This document shows positions 23,301 to 34,930 of a DNA stretch of 64,000 bases, piece by piece. The number at the start of each line of letters is the position of its first letter. Positions within the stretch are counted from its first letter, which is position 1. This stretch comes from Undaria pinnatifida (Eukaryota; Sar; Phaeophyceae; Laminariales; Alariaceae): contig JABAKD010000003.1 of the NCBI GenBank assembly GCA_012845835.1, positions 3,771,171 to 3,835,170 on the forward strand. Reading direction: 5' to 3'. A model generated the notes under the pieces. It saw only the letters and a list, made by a program, of their open reading frames with translations, searched no databases and was not told the DNA's origin. The translations under genes and the position numbers were made by a program.

Positions 23301-23999
23301 CGCCCTCAACTCACTGATTGTACGACTTACAGGATATACATATGATAAACTGGTGCATTAGTTCCAAAACCGTCACATTTATCCCCCTAAACGAATGTAT
23401 AGTTTCCACGCACAGATTGAGCTGCCCCACCCACCCCCCCCCGCCCAACCCGCCCCCCCCCCTCCCCCCCTCCCCCCCCCCCCATGATAGTTTCCACGCA
23501 CAAATTGAGCTGCCCCGCCCATCCCCCCACCCCTCCCCCCCCCCCCCGCTTCCATTCCCCCCCCCTCCTCCAACCCCGCTGCCTTTTGATCAAAACCAGG
23601 CCCCCACATCCTTCAAACCTCCGCCCTCCCCTTACCGGATATTCGACTTACAGGATTCACTTGATAAACGGATGCATTTCCTTCCACAGCTGTCAGATTT
23701 TGTCCCCCTCAGAACGGGTCTTATAGTTTCCGCACACAGACTGACTAACATCACCCTGTTGAGCCTGATAGCTACACTGTAGTTGCAAGGGGAGTCGCCG
23801 ACCTCAATCCTTAATGAGGACACACAACTCGTAACACGCGCGATCGGAGTATCACACACAGCTTGCAAAGATGAGCTTCGACAAAATATTCGATCCCACA
23901 CCTGGAGTATATCTTCATTTTTCAAAATTTATTGTCGTTGCCGGGCTCCCAACCACAACCCTGTGTATGTTAAAACGCTATCCGTTGGCCTTGGCTACA

Positions 24000-24345
24000 C
24001 AGAGGGGGGTGGATCACTCTCGGGTTTGTTTCTTGCATAGGCTCGGGTCACTCGTTAGAGTGACCGCGTTGCCAGCTGTTACGAGTGACCCCGTTGTCCG
24101 GCTGTCCCTTTGCGGCCTTAACTAAGCTTGCGTGTTGTTGAAATTAATGCTACGATGTGAACTCGCAATTGGATGGTAAGCTACGCTGCGCTGGACAATG
24201 GCCTACAATATTTGTGTCCGTGAAATATTTGACAGAGTCACTTGCGCCGTCATTGGTGCTCGAAGCCCGCTGCTGAAAATTGGGGTGTAATGGAGTATGA
24301 TGGAGTATTATACTACGAGTGCAACGATACGGTAGCCTTGGTCCA
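24000..24345 (+). repeat. Family B element
   Basis: Contains GGCTCGGGTCACTCG, GAGTGACCCCGTTG, TGCGGCCTTAA, GGTAAGCTACGCTGCGCTGG, AGAGTCACTTGCG and the right end CGGTAGCCTTGG. One of the more complete copies. Confidence 0.75.
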
Positions 24346-24699
24346 TACATACCTGAAACACAGACACGTCTTGAGGCTCTATCTCAGTGCTTAGAGTTGC
24401 AGAGGTGTCAGTGTTTCAGAAACGAACCTCGTGGATTGAAACTCTAACAAATATGGCATAACTGAAGTGTCCCCAGTACCCATTGATGAATGCTACAAAC
24501 CATATGGCAACTCGCCCATGTTTTTGTAGTTGTTACAGGGTGGCTGCGGCAGTGCTGATCGAGCTCTTTGCACGCCTTGGTTTGTAGCTGGCGAACCACG
24601 TAGCTGGTACGGAACGGGCTGGAGATGCTTGCCGCCATGTACTCGATGATATCCGTAGTGATGTTGTCATCGAACTGGCCGCTGTGTTGGATTGCGGTT

Positions 24700-24948
24700 G
24701 GACGCCTGCTACGATAGAGGTGCACCACTTATGTTCTGAGGTTCATCACTTTAGGAGCTTAAGACCTCTCCCTAAAACCGATGTTGAAGAAATAAAACTG
24801 CTACCGGATGAAACTTTTCACGGCCTAGGTACACGACGAGAATCATGCAAAAAAATTACTTGGTTCGGACGATTTTCGGTTTAGGTGAGCCCCGTCATTC
24901 AGAAACTATTTCTGGCGAAATATTGCCACCTATATCGTAGCACGCGTC
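24700..24948. mobile_element. Family A MITE, copy
   Basis: 249 bp with terminal inverted repeats: GGACGCCTGCTACGATAGAG on the left, CTATATCGTAGCACGCGTC on the right. The interior has GGAGCTTAAGACCTC, which is the intact form of the site that carries the TTAA-82 insertion in the 33310 copy. Confidence 0.85.
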
Positions 24949-26236
24949 GATGGCGATGATGTCGTGTCTTCATGTGCGAAAATGGGAGCTTGGAACGGAC
25001 CACCAAACATTTTCCGAGATTTGGCCAAGTAAGATGCTGCAGGTACTCGTAGACTCGCTCCGTTTTCACCCCGCGTGCTTAACACAGCAGTGAGGTAAGC
25101 TCCTGTGTTGTTTGGAGATGGGGATAACGGTGGTGTGGTCGATAGAGTGATAACCGCTGTTGTCGATGGCGATACTCCTTGTAGTGGCCGATAATGCCAT
25201 TGTACGAGTAGCAAACTGTATGTAGCACTTGTGGTGACGTTTTGTCGATGGTGGTAATACTACTGGTTGTAGCACTACGCTTAACGTAGAATTGTCCATG
25301 TAATAGACCTAAACAAGGGTAACGGCATTCGCCGCGTTTTTACTCTCCCGTTAAACCGTTAACGTTCTACTGCCGTGTTGGTTTGTTCTGTGCATGGTGC
25401 ACTGTTATATGCAGCTTTGAGGGCGGATCGAAACTGCTATAACGCTGTGTAGTTACAGCTGTGTCTGCCGGCGGTGTTTCCTTCGTGCCAGGTTCCGTGC
25501 CCAAGTCGCCAAGGTCCTGCTGAATTTTATATCTCGTGTAGGTCTTCTCGCAATAGATGGTCGACGAGGACTGTTCGGGTTCGATACATAGGAGATGCAG
25601 TGCTCCGTTTTTCCTGTCTAATACATACTTTCAGCTTGAAAGCTTAAAGCAGATGCTGAAGAATTATGTCCGTGCCTGACCCATGCTTTTATCTAGTAAG
25701 CAAGCGTGAAAGCACCCGGAGAGATGATGTAACCACGTTTGGGCTAATTTGCATACGACCCTGCTGCACATTCATTGCTGTTTGTGAACTCGTCTAAATA
25801 TTGCACGAGTATAACTCTTTTACGCACTTCGTACTACTGGGTAACTTGAAGAAATGATTTGAATACTAACTTCGCGCATCCAATAGCGCTCGCGAACCCG
25901 GACTCCCTACCTGCTACACGCGTGGTATAGCGCTAGCAGTGTTTTATGTGCTTCTCGCCTAAAGCGCAAGAGCATTCTCTTCTCTCCAATATCCCTGATA
26001 TGAACTTGATGTACTCCTACATGCGATGCCTCTGCTGTGTAGAGGCTGATCCTGCTCCTTAAAGAAATATCCTAATTTCCTCTGTACTTGTTGAAATTCA
26101 GATCCTTCTTCGAACTTCTCGCAAACGCTTGGCGAACTTAGCGAGACGCGGTTGCGTGGTACCTGTAAACATATAGATCAGCGAGCGAGGCTCATAACCT
26201 GAAACACTGACACGTCTCGAGGCTCTGTCTCAATGC
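24949..26236. other. No recognisable gene
   Basis: Mixed-composition sequence; short open frames only. Confidence 0.4.
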
Positions 26237-26480
26237 TTAGCGTTGCAGAGGTGGCACTGAAGTGTTGTTAGGATCACGTGTGGAGAAACAGACAGAAGAT
26301 AGTTTGAAAGTGCGTTTATGTGGCGACAACATGGAACCGAAGGAGAAATTTAATAAGGGGGAAACGGAGGTGTAGGGGGTAATCAAGGCGAACCTGACCG
26401 TCACCTGATCAACACGGCGCAATGCCCATGTTACGGGCAGATGTACTCTACGGGTAGTTGTACATACCGACGAAACGTCC
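26237..26480 (+). repeat. Dispersed repeat, copy 1 (pair at 56560-56790)
   Basis: Shares GAAAGTG..TTATGTGGC..AACATGGAA, GAAGGAGAAA, CCGTCACCTGATCAA, CATGTTACGGG, AGATGT.CTCTAC and GTAAGGTTCCTTGCA-type blocks in the same order with 56560-56790. Origin unknown. Confidence 0.75.
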
Positions 26481-27465
26481 TAGGGTAGGGTTCCTTGCAT
26501 TATACAGTCTCTCTCTCTGTATGTCTGGCTGATCTTTGATTTCTGCTTTTGTTTCTCTCTTCTTTCTCCGAGTCTCGTTCTGCAGTTTCAGCGCAGTTGG
26601 CAGTTTAACACTCAATCGCTCTCCGTCATAAATAACTACTACTACTGCTGTACTCCGTGCCTCGCTACCTCTGTTGGTGATATTCTCTGTGCCGGACGGG
26701 TTCTCGAGATATATTGACTAATGATTTATCTCTTTGCGCAGAACCGCCATACAACCATCTCTCTTTGTGCCGAGCGACTCCTCGGAACAATCAGCGTGAC
26801 CAAATTTAGAAGTGCAGTTCAAGGGTACGGCAAAAAAGAACGGTGTTGATTTTTTGACTAGTATTCATACGAATATTGAGTGTGATAACCAGTCTTTTCA
26901 GGTGAATGAGCGAACACAACTAGCAACCTAAAACACATCACACACCCTCCCGCAACAATACGGTGGACGAAATACAACACAAAAAAGATCACACGCCAAC
27001 AACTCACCGTTTTCACGAATCTTGGGATCACGTCACTTAAGGTGGAGCCTTAAGCTGCCGAAACCCTTGTGCGCGTACCTCTTGAAATGTTCTTAACATA
27101 CATATTTTGTTTGGTGTTGGCAATGCAGAAGAAGGAAAGTCACCAACGTCCGTGTTTAACTATGAACTGATACCACAGGCGACAGGGAAACCTAGGGTCA
27201 CAATCCAAACTTCGAGCGTGCTCTCGTAGGACTGAACTGAAGAGCAGCAAATAATTAAATAAATAGATATACAGATAGATAGGTAGATACAATCATATCT
27301 ACTCATTAATTGAATCGTCATGCGCTAGGTAAGGGTGCGGCAGATTTTGTTCGTTTTTGACCGTTTTTTAGCTCCTAGAAGCATGATGAGGAGCTCAATT
27401 AATCAGTGTCTCACCCCAAACATGACTTCGGACCAAGACTAAGTAGGATAATACTGTTTGGGGGC
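26481..27465. other. No recognisable gene
   Basis: 27250-27300 has a GATA-type run (ATAGATAGATAGGTAGATA). A short piece of the 3945/5825 repeat is at 27385-27405. No exon can be supported. Confidence 0.4.
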
Positions 27466-27469
27466 TGTT

Positions 27470-27850
27470 GTTGCGGTGGGTCGAGGTCACTCGCGAAAGT
27501 CCCGACGCATGCTGCGCGATTGAAAAGCACGACTTTTTCCGTGAGGTTCCTCAATTTGGGGGCTTAAGACATGATCCTCCCCAAAACTGATTTGAGGCCA
27601 AGGGTTAGGTAGGGGGGTGCGTGTTGTTGGGGGCTACTTTTTTGTTGACATGTGGTTAACGCACGAGTGACTCCCCCCGTTTCTTTTGCGGTCGTAATGT
27701 TCTTGACTTTCAAATTTAGCGAAAAGGAACCGCAACGAAACGAATAGCTACGTTGCGCTGAACAAACACCTAAAAAATCACTTTTGTCCGCGAGATTCAT
27801 ATTCACCCGTGCGAGTATGGTATTATGATAGCTCAAACCCGGACGGTAGT
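27470..27850 (+). repeat. Family B element, diverged
   Basis: Shows GTCGAGGTCACTCGCGAAAG, CGAGTGACTCCCCCCGTTTC, TTTTGCGGTCGTAA, AGCTACGTTGCGCTGAAC and GCTCAAACCCGGACGGTAGT in B-family order. Confidence 0.75.
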
Positions 27851-27984
27851 GTGAAGAAGTGGGTAGCCCATACCATAGGATGGGCTACCATAGGCTTGGT
27901 TAGTCTGGGATGAAAGTCCCGTGACGACCCAAGTACACAAACACAAAAATGAAAAAAAAATGGACTAGTTCTGACGTTTCATGG

Positions 27985-28060
27985 GTCAAGGAGCCCCGTC
28001 GTTCCAAGAAATCATTTTCTTAGACGAAAAGTGCTACGTGTCTATCGTATAGCATGCGTC
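27985..28060 (+). repeat. Family A MITE, 3' fragment
   Basis: GGAGCCCCGTCGTTCC, GACGAAAAGTGCTAC and ATCGTATAGCATGCGTC match the right end of family A. The left part is absent. Confidence 0.75.
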
Positions 28061-28082
28061 ACCCCGCTGTTCCTTTTTGGTA

Positions 28083-28300
28083 ACAAGATCTCGTCATCAT
28101 TCAACATGCTGCTTCGATACAAGATCTCGCCGTCGTTCGACATGCTGATTTAATACAACATGTCGTCATCATCCAACATGTTGTTTTAGTAATAGAATTC
28201 GACATCATTCAACAGGCCTTCTTAATACAAGGTCTCGTCATCATTCAACATGCTGTTTTAATACAAGATCTCGTCATCATCCAACATGCTGTTTTCAGTA
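28083..28300 (+). repeat. 36-bp minisatellite, 6 units
   Basis: Six head-to-tail units of about 36 bp, consensus ACAAGATCTCGTCATCATTC followed by AACATGCTGTTTTAAT. Most units keep a six-base restriction-like palindrome (AGATCT, ACATGT, GAATTC) at the same position. There are no unique spacers. Confidence 0.95.
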
Positions 28301-28304
28301 AGTG

Positions 28305-30095
28305 CTCAATGACGGTGACGGCAGTGCATGACCACATCACCTCGCATTTTGTATTTGGCAATACGTATCTCTTTCTTATAATTAGCGATGGCGGAAAATA
28401 ATGGTAACTATATGATGGCGGTGACAGTGCATGACAACATCACCTCGCCTGTTGTATTTGGCAATACGTATCTCTTTCTTATAATTAGCGATGTCAGCAA
28501 ACAGTGGTAACTACAAATATTCTAGCTTTCGATCCATGTACACTAACAAATTATGAAGATTTGACACGTTATTTACTACACCTAAACACTGGGTTGCATA
28601 CTGCATCTATAATAAACCTTCTAGAATAGTAAACATTACCAGGCAGGTGATTAAAAGGGATGTCTTCTTGCTACAATCGTCAGGTTTGTCCCCTTTAAGG
28701 ATTTATGGTTTCCGCGCACATAATGAAATGTTCCCCTCCCCCTCCCCCGATCCCTCTTGTTCAAAACCCCCCACCCCTTTAACCCCCCCTCCCCCTATCC
28801 CTCCCCCCTCCCCCCTTTTGTTTTTAGTTTTTTTTTCGCCTAGTTTGTTTAAACGCCCCACTTACAATCGAAATCGGCCAGAGTAATAAACACCTCTACG
28901 CAGTTGATATCACGTCAATATATTTCTGACCATCCATGACGTAGTTTTCATTCTTTCCCCCCACCCCCCTCCACCCCCCACTCCAACGCCGCATTTTTTC
29001 CCACCACCCGCACGATCTCCTAGACCTCGCACCACGCGTATAATAACCCTCTACATATCTTTGATCTCACAGCCGGAGTGTATTTAAATATTATATGTGA
29101 CCTAAACCTCCTAAAAAAACTTCTTCCCCACACCCTTCTCGCTCCCCCTTGCTCAAAAGCCCCACCTAATATCGAAATCCGCCAGATTAATAAACACTTC
29201 ACGCACTGGATATAGCATAATTATCTTTCTTGAGCCATCCATGCCGCTGCTCCTCCCCCCCCCGCCCCGAACGCCCCCTGCTTCCCCAACACCCGCACCA
29301 TCGCCTGGGCCTAGCACCACACGTATAACAAACCCCTACATATTCGCCACCTAAAGCCCTTCCTTACCCCCCCAACCCCCCCCCCCCCGCCCGCCCCCAC
29401 CCCCCACCTCCCCAACCCCCCCACCCCGTCCCACCCCCACCCCCTCGAAAACTCCGCCCTCTTCTCACTGATTGTACGACCCCAGGATATACATGATAAA
29501 CTGATGCATTCTTTCCAAAACCGTCACATTTATCCCCTCAACATATTGTATAGTTTCCACGCACAGGTTGAGCTGCCCCACTCCCGCCCCACATCCCCCC
29601 CCCATTAAAAAACTGGTGCATTTTTGCTTTATTTCAAAACTGGCAGGTTCATCCCCCTGAAGGATTTATAGCTTCCACGCACAAATTGCCCACCCGTTCA
29701 CCCCCCCCTCCCTTCCCCCCCTCTCTCCAACCCCGCTCCCTTTTGATCAAAACCAGCCCCCCACGTCCTTCAAAACTCCGCCCTCCCCTCACCGGTTATT
29801 CGACTTACAGGATTCACTTGATAAACGGATGCATTTCCTTTCACAGCGGTCAGATTTTGTCCCCCTCAGAAAGGGGTTTTTGTATAGTTTCCGCGCACAG
29901 ACTGATCAACATCACCCTGTTGACCCTGATAGCTACACTGTAGTTGCAAGGGAAGTCGCCGACTTATATCCTTAATGAGGACACACAACACGTAATACGC
30001 GCGATCGGGTATCACACACAGCTCGCAAATATGAGTTTCAACAAAATAGTCGATCTCACAGCTGGACTGTGTTTTCTTTTTTTTTATAATATACC
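28305..30095 (+). repeat. Segmental duplication block, copy 2
   Basis: Repeats the order of 21805-23935: a family D pair, TTCGATCCATGTACACTAAC, CTAAACACTGGGTTGCATAC, poly-C tracts and modules, then a full family C copy (29800-30095). It is shorter, mainly because poly-C tracts are shorter. Confidence 0.85.
29800..30095 (+). repeat. Family C repeat, full copy
   Basis: Covers the whole family from TTATTCGACTTACAGGATTC through CACAGACTGATCAACATCAC, TTGACCCTGATAGCTACACT, GTCGCCGACTTATATCC and GATCGGGTATCACACACAGC to CTGTGTTTTCTTTTTTTTTA. Confidence 0.9.
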
Positions 30096-30412
30096 CCAGC
30101 CAGCAGCTCAGGTTGACTCATGTGTCCGATGCTGCACAATCGTCAATTTTTGTCGTCATTTCTTTTTCCTGGGAATTTCAAGCTGGGGCATACAGCCCCG
30201 TTCTCCTGCAGAATGTGTTTCTGCCGAAAATGCTCCTTAGAAGGCTTGTTGTGTTATCGTGACGCTGTGTCAATGTCAGTCACTGGTTGGAAGGAGTCAC
30301 CAATCTGTCTGTGATACAATGACGAGGGCTACGGTGTTGTAGTGGGATTATACTGTATCACATACTCTATCATACCCCCATGTTAACTACTCCTCCTGTA
30401 CATGTATGAGCT

Positions 30413-30492
30413 ATCATGCCATACATACCATAAATGCCATAAAGACCATACATACCATAAATACCATACATACCATAAATACCATGATACCA
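30413..30492 (+). repeat. ATACCATA-type microsatellite
   Basis: About ten units of CATACCATAAA-like octamers/nonamers. It precedes the third copy of the module cluster. Confidence 0.85.
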
Positions 30493-30494
30493 AA

Positions 30495-31365
30495 AATCTT
30501 TCGAGAGCCATCCATGCCGCTGTGTTTCCCCCCCCCCTCCGCCTCGAACGCCCCCTTCTTCCCCATCACCCGCACCATCGCCTAGACCTCGCACCACACG
30601 TATAACAAACCCCTCACCTAAAGCCCTTCCTCCCCCCCCCGCCCCCCCCCCCGCCCCCACACCCCCCACCTCCCCCCCAACCCATCCCAACCCCACCCTC
30701 TCGAACACCCCACCCTCTCTTTACTCACTGATTGTACGACTTACCCCAGGATATAAATGATAAACTGATGTATTATTTCCAAAACCGTCACATTTATCCC
30801 CTCAAAATAATGTATAGTTTCCAGGCACATATTGAGCTGCCCCGCATGCCCCTCCCCCCCCCCCCCCCCCGCCCCGACCCCCCCCCCCCGCCCCCAATAA
30901 TATACTGGTGCCAAAACCGTCAGATTTATCCCCTCGAAAGGATTTATAGCTTACATGCACAAATTGCCCCCTTCCCCCCCCCCCCCCCCCCCCCCCCCCT
31001 CCAAACCCGCTCGCTTTTGATCAAAACCAGGCCCCCACGTCCTTCAAAACTCCGCCCCACCTCCTCACCGGTTATTCGACTTACAATATTCACTTGATAA
31101 AAGGATACATTTCCCTTCACAGCTGTCATATTTTGTCCCCCTCAGAAACAGGTTTTATAGTTTCCGCGCACAGACTGACTAAAATCATCCTGTTGACCCT
31201 GATAGCTACACTGTAGTTGTAAGGGGAGTCGCCGACCTATATCCTTAATGAGGACACACAGCTCGTAATGCGCGCGATCGGAGTATCACACACAGCTTGC
31301 AAAGATGAGTTTCGACGAAATCTTCGATCTCACAGCTGGACTGTGTTTTCATTTTTTGTAATAAA
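30495..31365 (+). repeat. Segmental duplication block, copy 3 (partial)
   Basis: Lacks the family D start. It has GAGCCATCCATGCCGCTG, CCCATCACCCGCACCATCGC, CTGATTGTACGACTTACC, the ~80-bp modules (30775-30840, 30910-30970) and a full family C copy at 31075-31360, offset about 1.27 kb from copy 2. Confidence 0.85.
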
Positions 31366-31439
31366 TACCGTAACAAACCACACCATAATACCATACCATA
31401 CATATCATACATAGTATATCATAGATCTATACGACAGTA

Positions 31440-31755
31440 GTAGGGGGATAATGTTTTTTTGGGGCCTTTCTTTGCTGTGGCTCAGGGTCGCTCGCGCGGG
31501 TGCCCCCCCTTTCCATGCGGTCATAAGCTTTCTTTCTTTCTTTCTTTCGTCCTGTTCAAATTATTCAATAGTTTTCCGATACGTACCTCTAATGGGGTGG
31601 TTAGCTACGTTGGGTAAAAAAGATCGCCGAACTAACGTGTTTTTGTCAGCGAGGTACTGAGTGACTCGCGCCACTGCACTGCCTCAGACCCGGTAGTAGT
31701 CAACACTTACTTGACTTGGCGGTGACCGCCTACCGTAGCCTTGATATATACTATC
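31440..31755 (+). repeat. Family B element
   Basis: Left end AGTAGGGGG, core GTGGCTCAGGGTCGCTCGCG, GGTTAGCTACGTTGGG, GTCAGCGAGGTACTGAGTGA, right end GCCTACCGTAGCCTTG. The CATACTAT microsatellite begins directly at its right end. Confidence 0.75.
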
Positions 31756-32176
31756 ATACTATCATACCATCATACTATCATATCAGATCATATCATATCA
31801 TATCATATCATATCATATCATACTATCAATCTTTCATACTATCATATATTATCATATCATATCGTACTATCATACTATCATACTGTCATACTATCATACT
31901 AGCATACTATCATACTATCATTCTCATACTATCATATCATATTACACTATCATACTTTCATACTATCATAATTGCATACTATGATACTATCATACTACCA
32001 TACTATCATGCTTTCATACTATCATACTATCATACTATCATACTATCATACTATCACACTATTATACTGTCATCCTATCATACTATCATCATATCATCCT
32101 TTCATACTATCATACTATCATAATTTCATACTATGATACTATCATACTACCATACTATCATACTATCATACTATAA
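31745..32176 (+). repeat. (CATACTAT)n microsatellite, ~430 bp
   Basis: Imperfect array of CATACTAT / CATATCAT octamers with point changes. It is adjacent to a family B end, and smaller CATACTAT runs accompany other B fragments (43800-43845), which suggests B elements seed this microsatellite. Confidence 0.95.
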
Positions 32177-33309
32177 CTCTCGCACGAGTGACTCTCTTTC
32201 TCGCAGACAATAATTCGTTATCAGGCGATAAGCTTGGCGCAGCATTCGTAGCAAATCATTCCATTGCGGGGTCTTATTGCAAGATAGCACTAATAGTACA
32301 ATCATAGCATCAAGGTCCGAGACCGCACAGGAACAAGGGGCGCGGTAACTCGCGCTGGTGACTCCGAGTCACTCACTGTCTTTGCCAAAACGTCCCAAAG
32401 AGTCACGCCCCTACCGTACGTGGCAGTTGTTACATTCATTCGCAGTGCGCTCGCCATCAAACGTAAGCATGCGCGACAACAAGCGGACAAAGATATGATC
32501 CGGGCATTCGAATATTCGAAAACGTGTGCTCCCGTGGAAGTGCGATTAAACGGCGACGAGCAAACCATTTAGCAACAGAAACAAATTGACACACACACGG
32601 TTGTCTTTGTTGTGAAGCTAGTTCGGGGTGGTAACCCTTTTCAGACCGTTGCTAATTGGAGCGGCAGGGTCTTATTATTAGGAAAAAGTAGCACTACAGC
32701 GACTGTACCTCGCGAGGTACAAGTCTAACATGTTCCACTTTCTGCAGTGAGGGACACATTTTTTAGCTTTCAGGAGTTGGAGTGTTTACCGCATCCCGTA
32801 ATTTTTAGGGTGCCTTGGTTCGAAGTGTTACGAAGAAGGAGTACGATTAGTCTTAAGTTCGCAAATATATGCCCAAATTTTGACGAGATTGGAATGCCAA
32901 CCAATGTCGTTCAATATTTTGTTGCTATTATCGCCAAGTCGGGTTATTTTGTAAAAACCCCTTACTACAAAGGCCCCGTAAAACCTACGAACGGCTACAA
33001 GCAATCGACTTATTTATCTCGCATACAGGATCAAGTAGTCGTGACAGCAGAAAAAAGCCTCAACAGGTGCTAGTACCCTGCCTTGGGTGCGGCCAGCACC
33101 CAAACGGTGTAAAAATGGCCTATTGGAATATTAAGACCTCCTTCCCATTAGATCCACGAGGTTTAGGCCCTCTGTCGTCTTGCTCGCATTAGTCCTTCTT
33201 TGGTTATTTAAAGCGAGCACGTGCGCGACACAAGGAAACCTCAAGAACGCGGAGAACCGAAACTTCCCAGAGGGGGTTGCTCTCCGCTGTTGATGGGGAA
33301 AAAACCAAA
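32177..33309. other. Mostly unrecognised; family B piece at 32330-32420
   Basis: 32330-32420 is a reverse family B fragment (GGTAACTCGCGCTGGTGAC, GTCACTCACTG, CCCTACCGTACG). A 108-codon plus-strand open frame at 32747-33073 has mixed, protein-like composition but no family I recognise and no supporting context. Confidence 0.35.
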
Positions 33310-33655
33310 GACGCGTGCTACGACAGAGGTGCACCACGTTTTTTACAAGGTTCTTCTCAAATTGGGAGCTTAACCCGTTCACAACTGGAACCCCTTTTTG
33401 GGGAACAATTTTACTTAAAGTTAATATAGGGAGGGACTGGGGGGCTCTGAAGGGGTCAAGACCACCACCAAAAACTGATTTGGAGAAAGATGAAACGGCT
33501 ACGACGTACTGGATCGAAAAATCCCATGGCTTGGGTACCCAACGAATACATATAAAAAATGGCGTATATTTTTCCATCGATTTCGGGTCAAAGGAACGGA
33601 GTCATTCCGAAACCATTCCCGAGGAAAAGTGATACCCATATCGTAGCGCGCGTCC
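33310..33655. mobile_element. Family A MITE carrying a nested TTAA-82 element
   Basis: Terminal inverted repeats GACGCGTGCTACGACAGAGG and ATATCGTAGCGCGCGTCC. The total is 346 bp; removing the 82-bp insertion and its duplicated TTAA leaves 260 bp, the normal family A size. The insertion lies in GGAGC-TTAA, which is uninterrupted in the copies at 24700 and 39311. Confidence 0.9.
33374..33455. mobile_element. TTAA-82 miniature element, copy 2 (nested)
   Basis: Exactly 82 bp, flanked by TTAA (33370-33373) and TCAA (33456-33459, one mutation). Similar to 6174-6255 along the whole length (roughly 75-80% by eye). Confidence 0.9.
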
Positions 33656-34559
33656 GACGCCGAGAGTAACAGGCGTTGAACCACAATAATAGACACGCTT
33701 GTGCGTTTTGTATGCGCCGGTTTGGCTGAACGTTTTACCGGCGAGACCTTTTAAAGTAACAATAATGCATACAGTATACTGTTCTGTTCCACACCCTGGG
33801 GCCACTTCATGTTCTACTGTCCCTGGTCGAGGTCACCGAGACGTGACCGGCCTGCTTCCTTCACCGATATATTTTTCATTTCATGCGGTGGACAAAACAC
33901 ATGTAACTTGTTGTGTGGATGATATTTGCTTGCGCGGGTTGGTCTGCACCGATAATCACTGCCATTGACACAATGTGAGCGTGAACCAATCGTGACGTTC
34001 ACGAGGATTGGTTTTCGAGATGCGTTTTTCAGGCAATGAGCTCCAAGGGAACACTCAGTACGTGTCCGGTGGTGCTGGCATGATTCAGGGTAGGGCCTAA
34101 TGGGATGACCTATACTCGGAGTCGGTTTGCTCGCGCGGCCCACCTCATTCGGGACGTTGGATGCGCGGTGGCAGCGGACCAAATGAGAGGTCTTGGTGTT
34201 GATTATGAACTATTATTATCCATTATAGTATGGTTGCGTGCAGCCCAATACATATTCACAACCAAGACACATGGGTAGTCTATAGAGAGACGATAAAATT
34301 CCAAAACTGGCATAGACTATATGTTGAACGCATCCCATTGGAATCCACCTACAGAACCAAACATTCCATAGCAGGCATGTTTCCAGCGGGGTGATTGGCA
34401 TCCTGAAAATACACTCCACCTAAAGATATTCGTCCAATAGAACAGAGAATTTCCTATTTTCCAAATATGAAGCTCCGTTGCAGTACTCGTACGTGAATCA
34501 CACCTCCGTAGATTACGTGAACATACCGCTCATCATCCACACTGCAATTACTAGGGTTT
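33656..34559. other. No recognisable gene
   Basis: Ordinary sequence. 33800-33880 may hold a very eroded B piece (CTGTCCCTGGTCGAGGTCAC). No exon is supported. Confidence 0.35.
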
Positions 34560-34930
34560 TTAGGGCCAAAATGCTACTAGGGTCGGGGGGTCACTCTTGG
34601 GTCCTCTTGCGCTGTGGCTCGGAGTCAATCGCGCCAGTGACAACCCCGTGTTCCGTTGCGGCCTTACGCCTCGGTGCTATCTATTTTTTGTGATATGAAC
34701 CAGCAACGAATGGTTAGCTACGCAGCCCCCATAATAACGCCTAAATGATTTCTGTCAGCGAGGTGCAGAGTCACTCTCTTGCGAGTAAGAGTGGTAGTAT
34801 GATAGTATGCATAATATGAAAGCTCAAACCTCGTATAAAAAATGCGGGTACGATACTGCAGTGATACTACGACGATACTGCGATGATACTGCGATGATAG
34901 AGTATGATACTACAAAATCGTAGCCTTAGT
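34560..34930 (+). repeat. Family B element
   Basis: Core GCTGTGGCTCGGAGTCAATC, GTGACAACCCCGTGTTCC, TTGCGGCCTTACG, TTTTTTGTGATATGAACCAG, GGTTAGCTACG, GTCAGCGAGGTGCAGAGTCA, then GATACT-rich microsatellite and the end AATCGTAGCCTTAGTC. Confidence 0.8.

Larger units (their letters stand above)
21805..23935 (+). repeat. Segmental duplication block, copy 1
   Basis: Begins with the family D pair, continues with ATTCTATCTTTCGATCCATG, CTAAACACTGGGTTG and AAACATTACCAGGCAG, then C-rich tracts alternating with an ~80-bp module (CGTCAGATTT..CCCCCT..TATAGTTTCCACGCACA), and ends with a full family C copy (23640-23935). The same order is found at 28305-30095. Confidence 0.85.

Noticed and set aside
22239..23782. 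Proline-rich and glycine-rich open frames of up to 185 codons
   Set aside because: Read-through of poly-C tracts in all frames and both strands; not coding.
28083..28300. CRISPR-like regular 36-bp repeats
   Set aside because: Units are directly adjacent with no unique spacers, and the genome is eukaryotic.
31716..32123. 135-codon Tyr/His/Ile/Ser-rich open frame
   Set aside because: Translation of the CATACTAT microsatellite.
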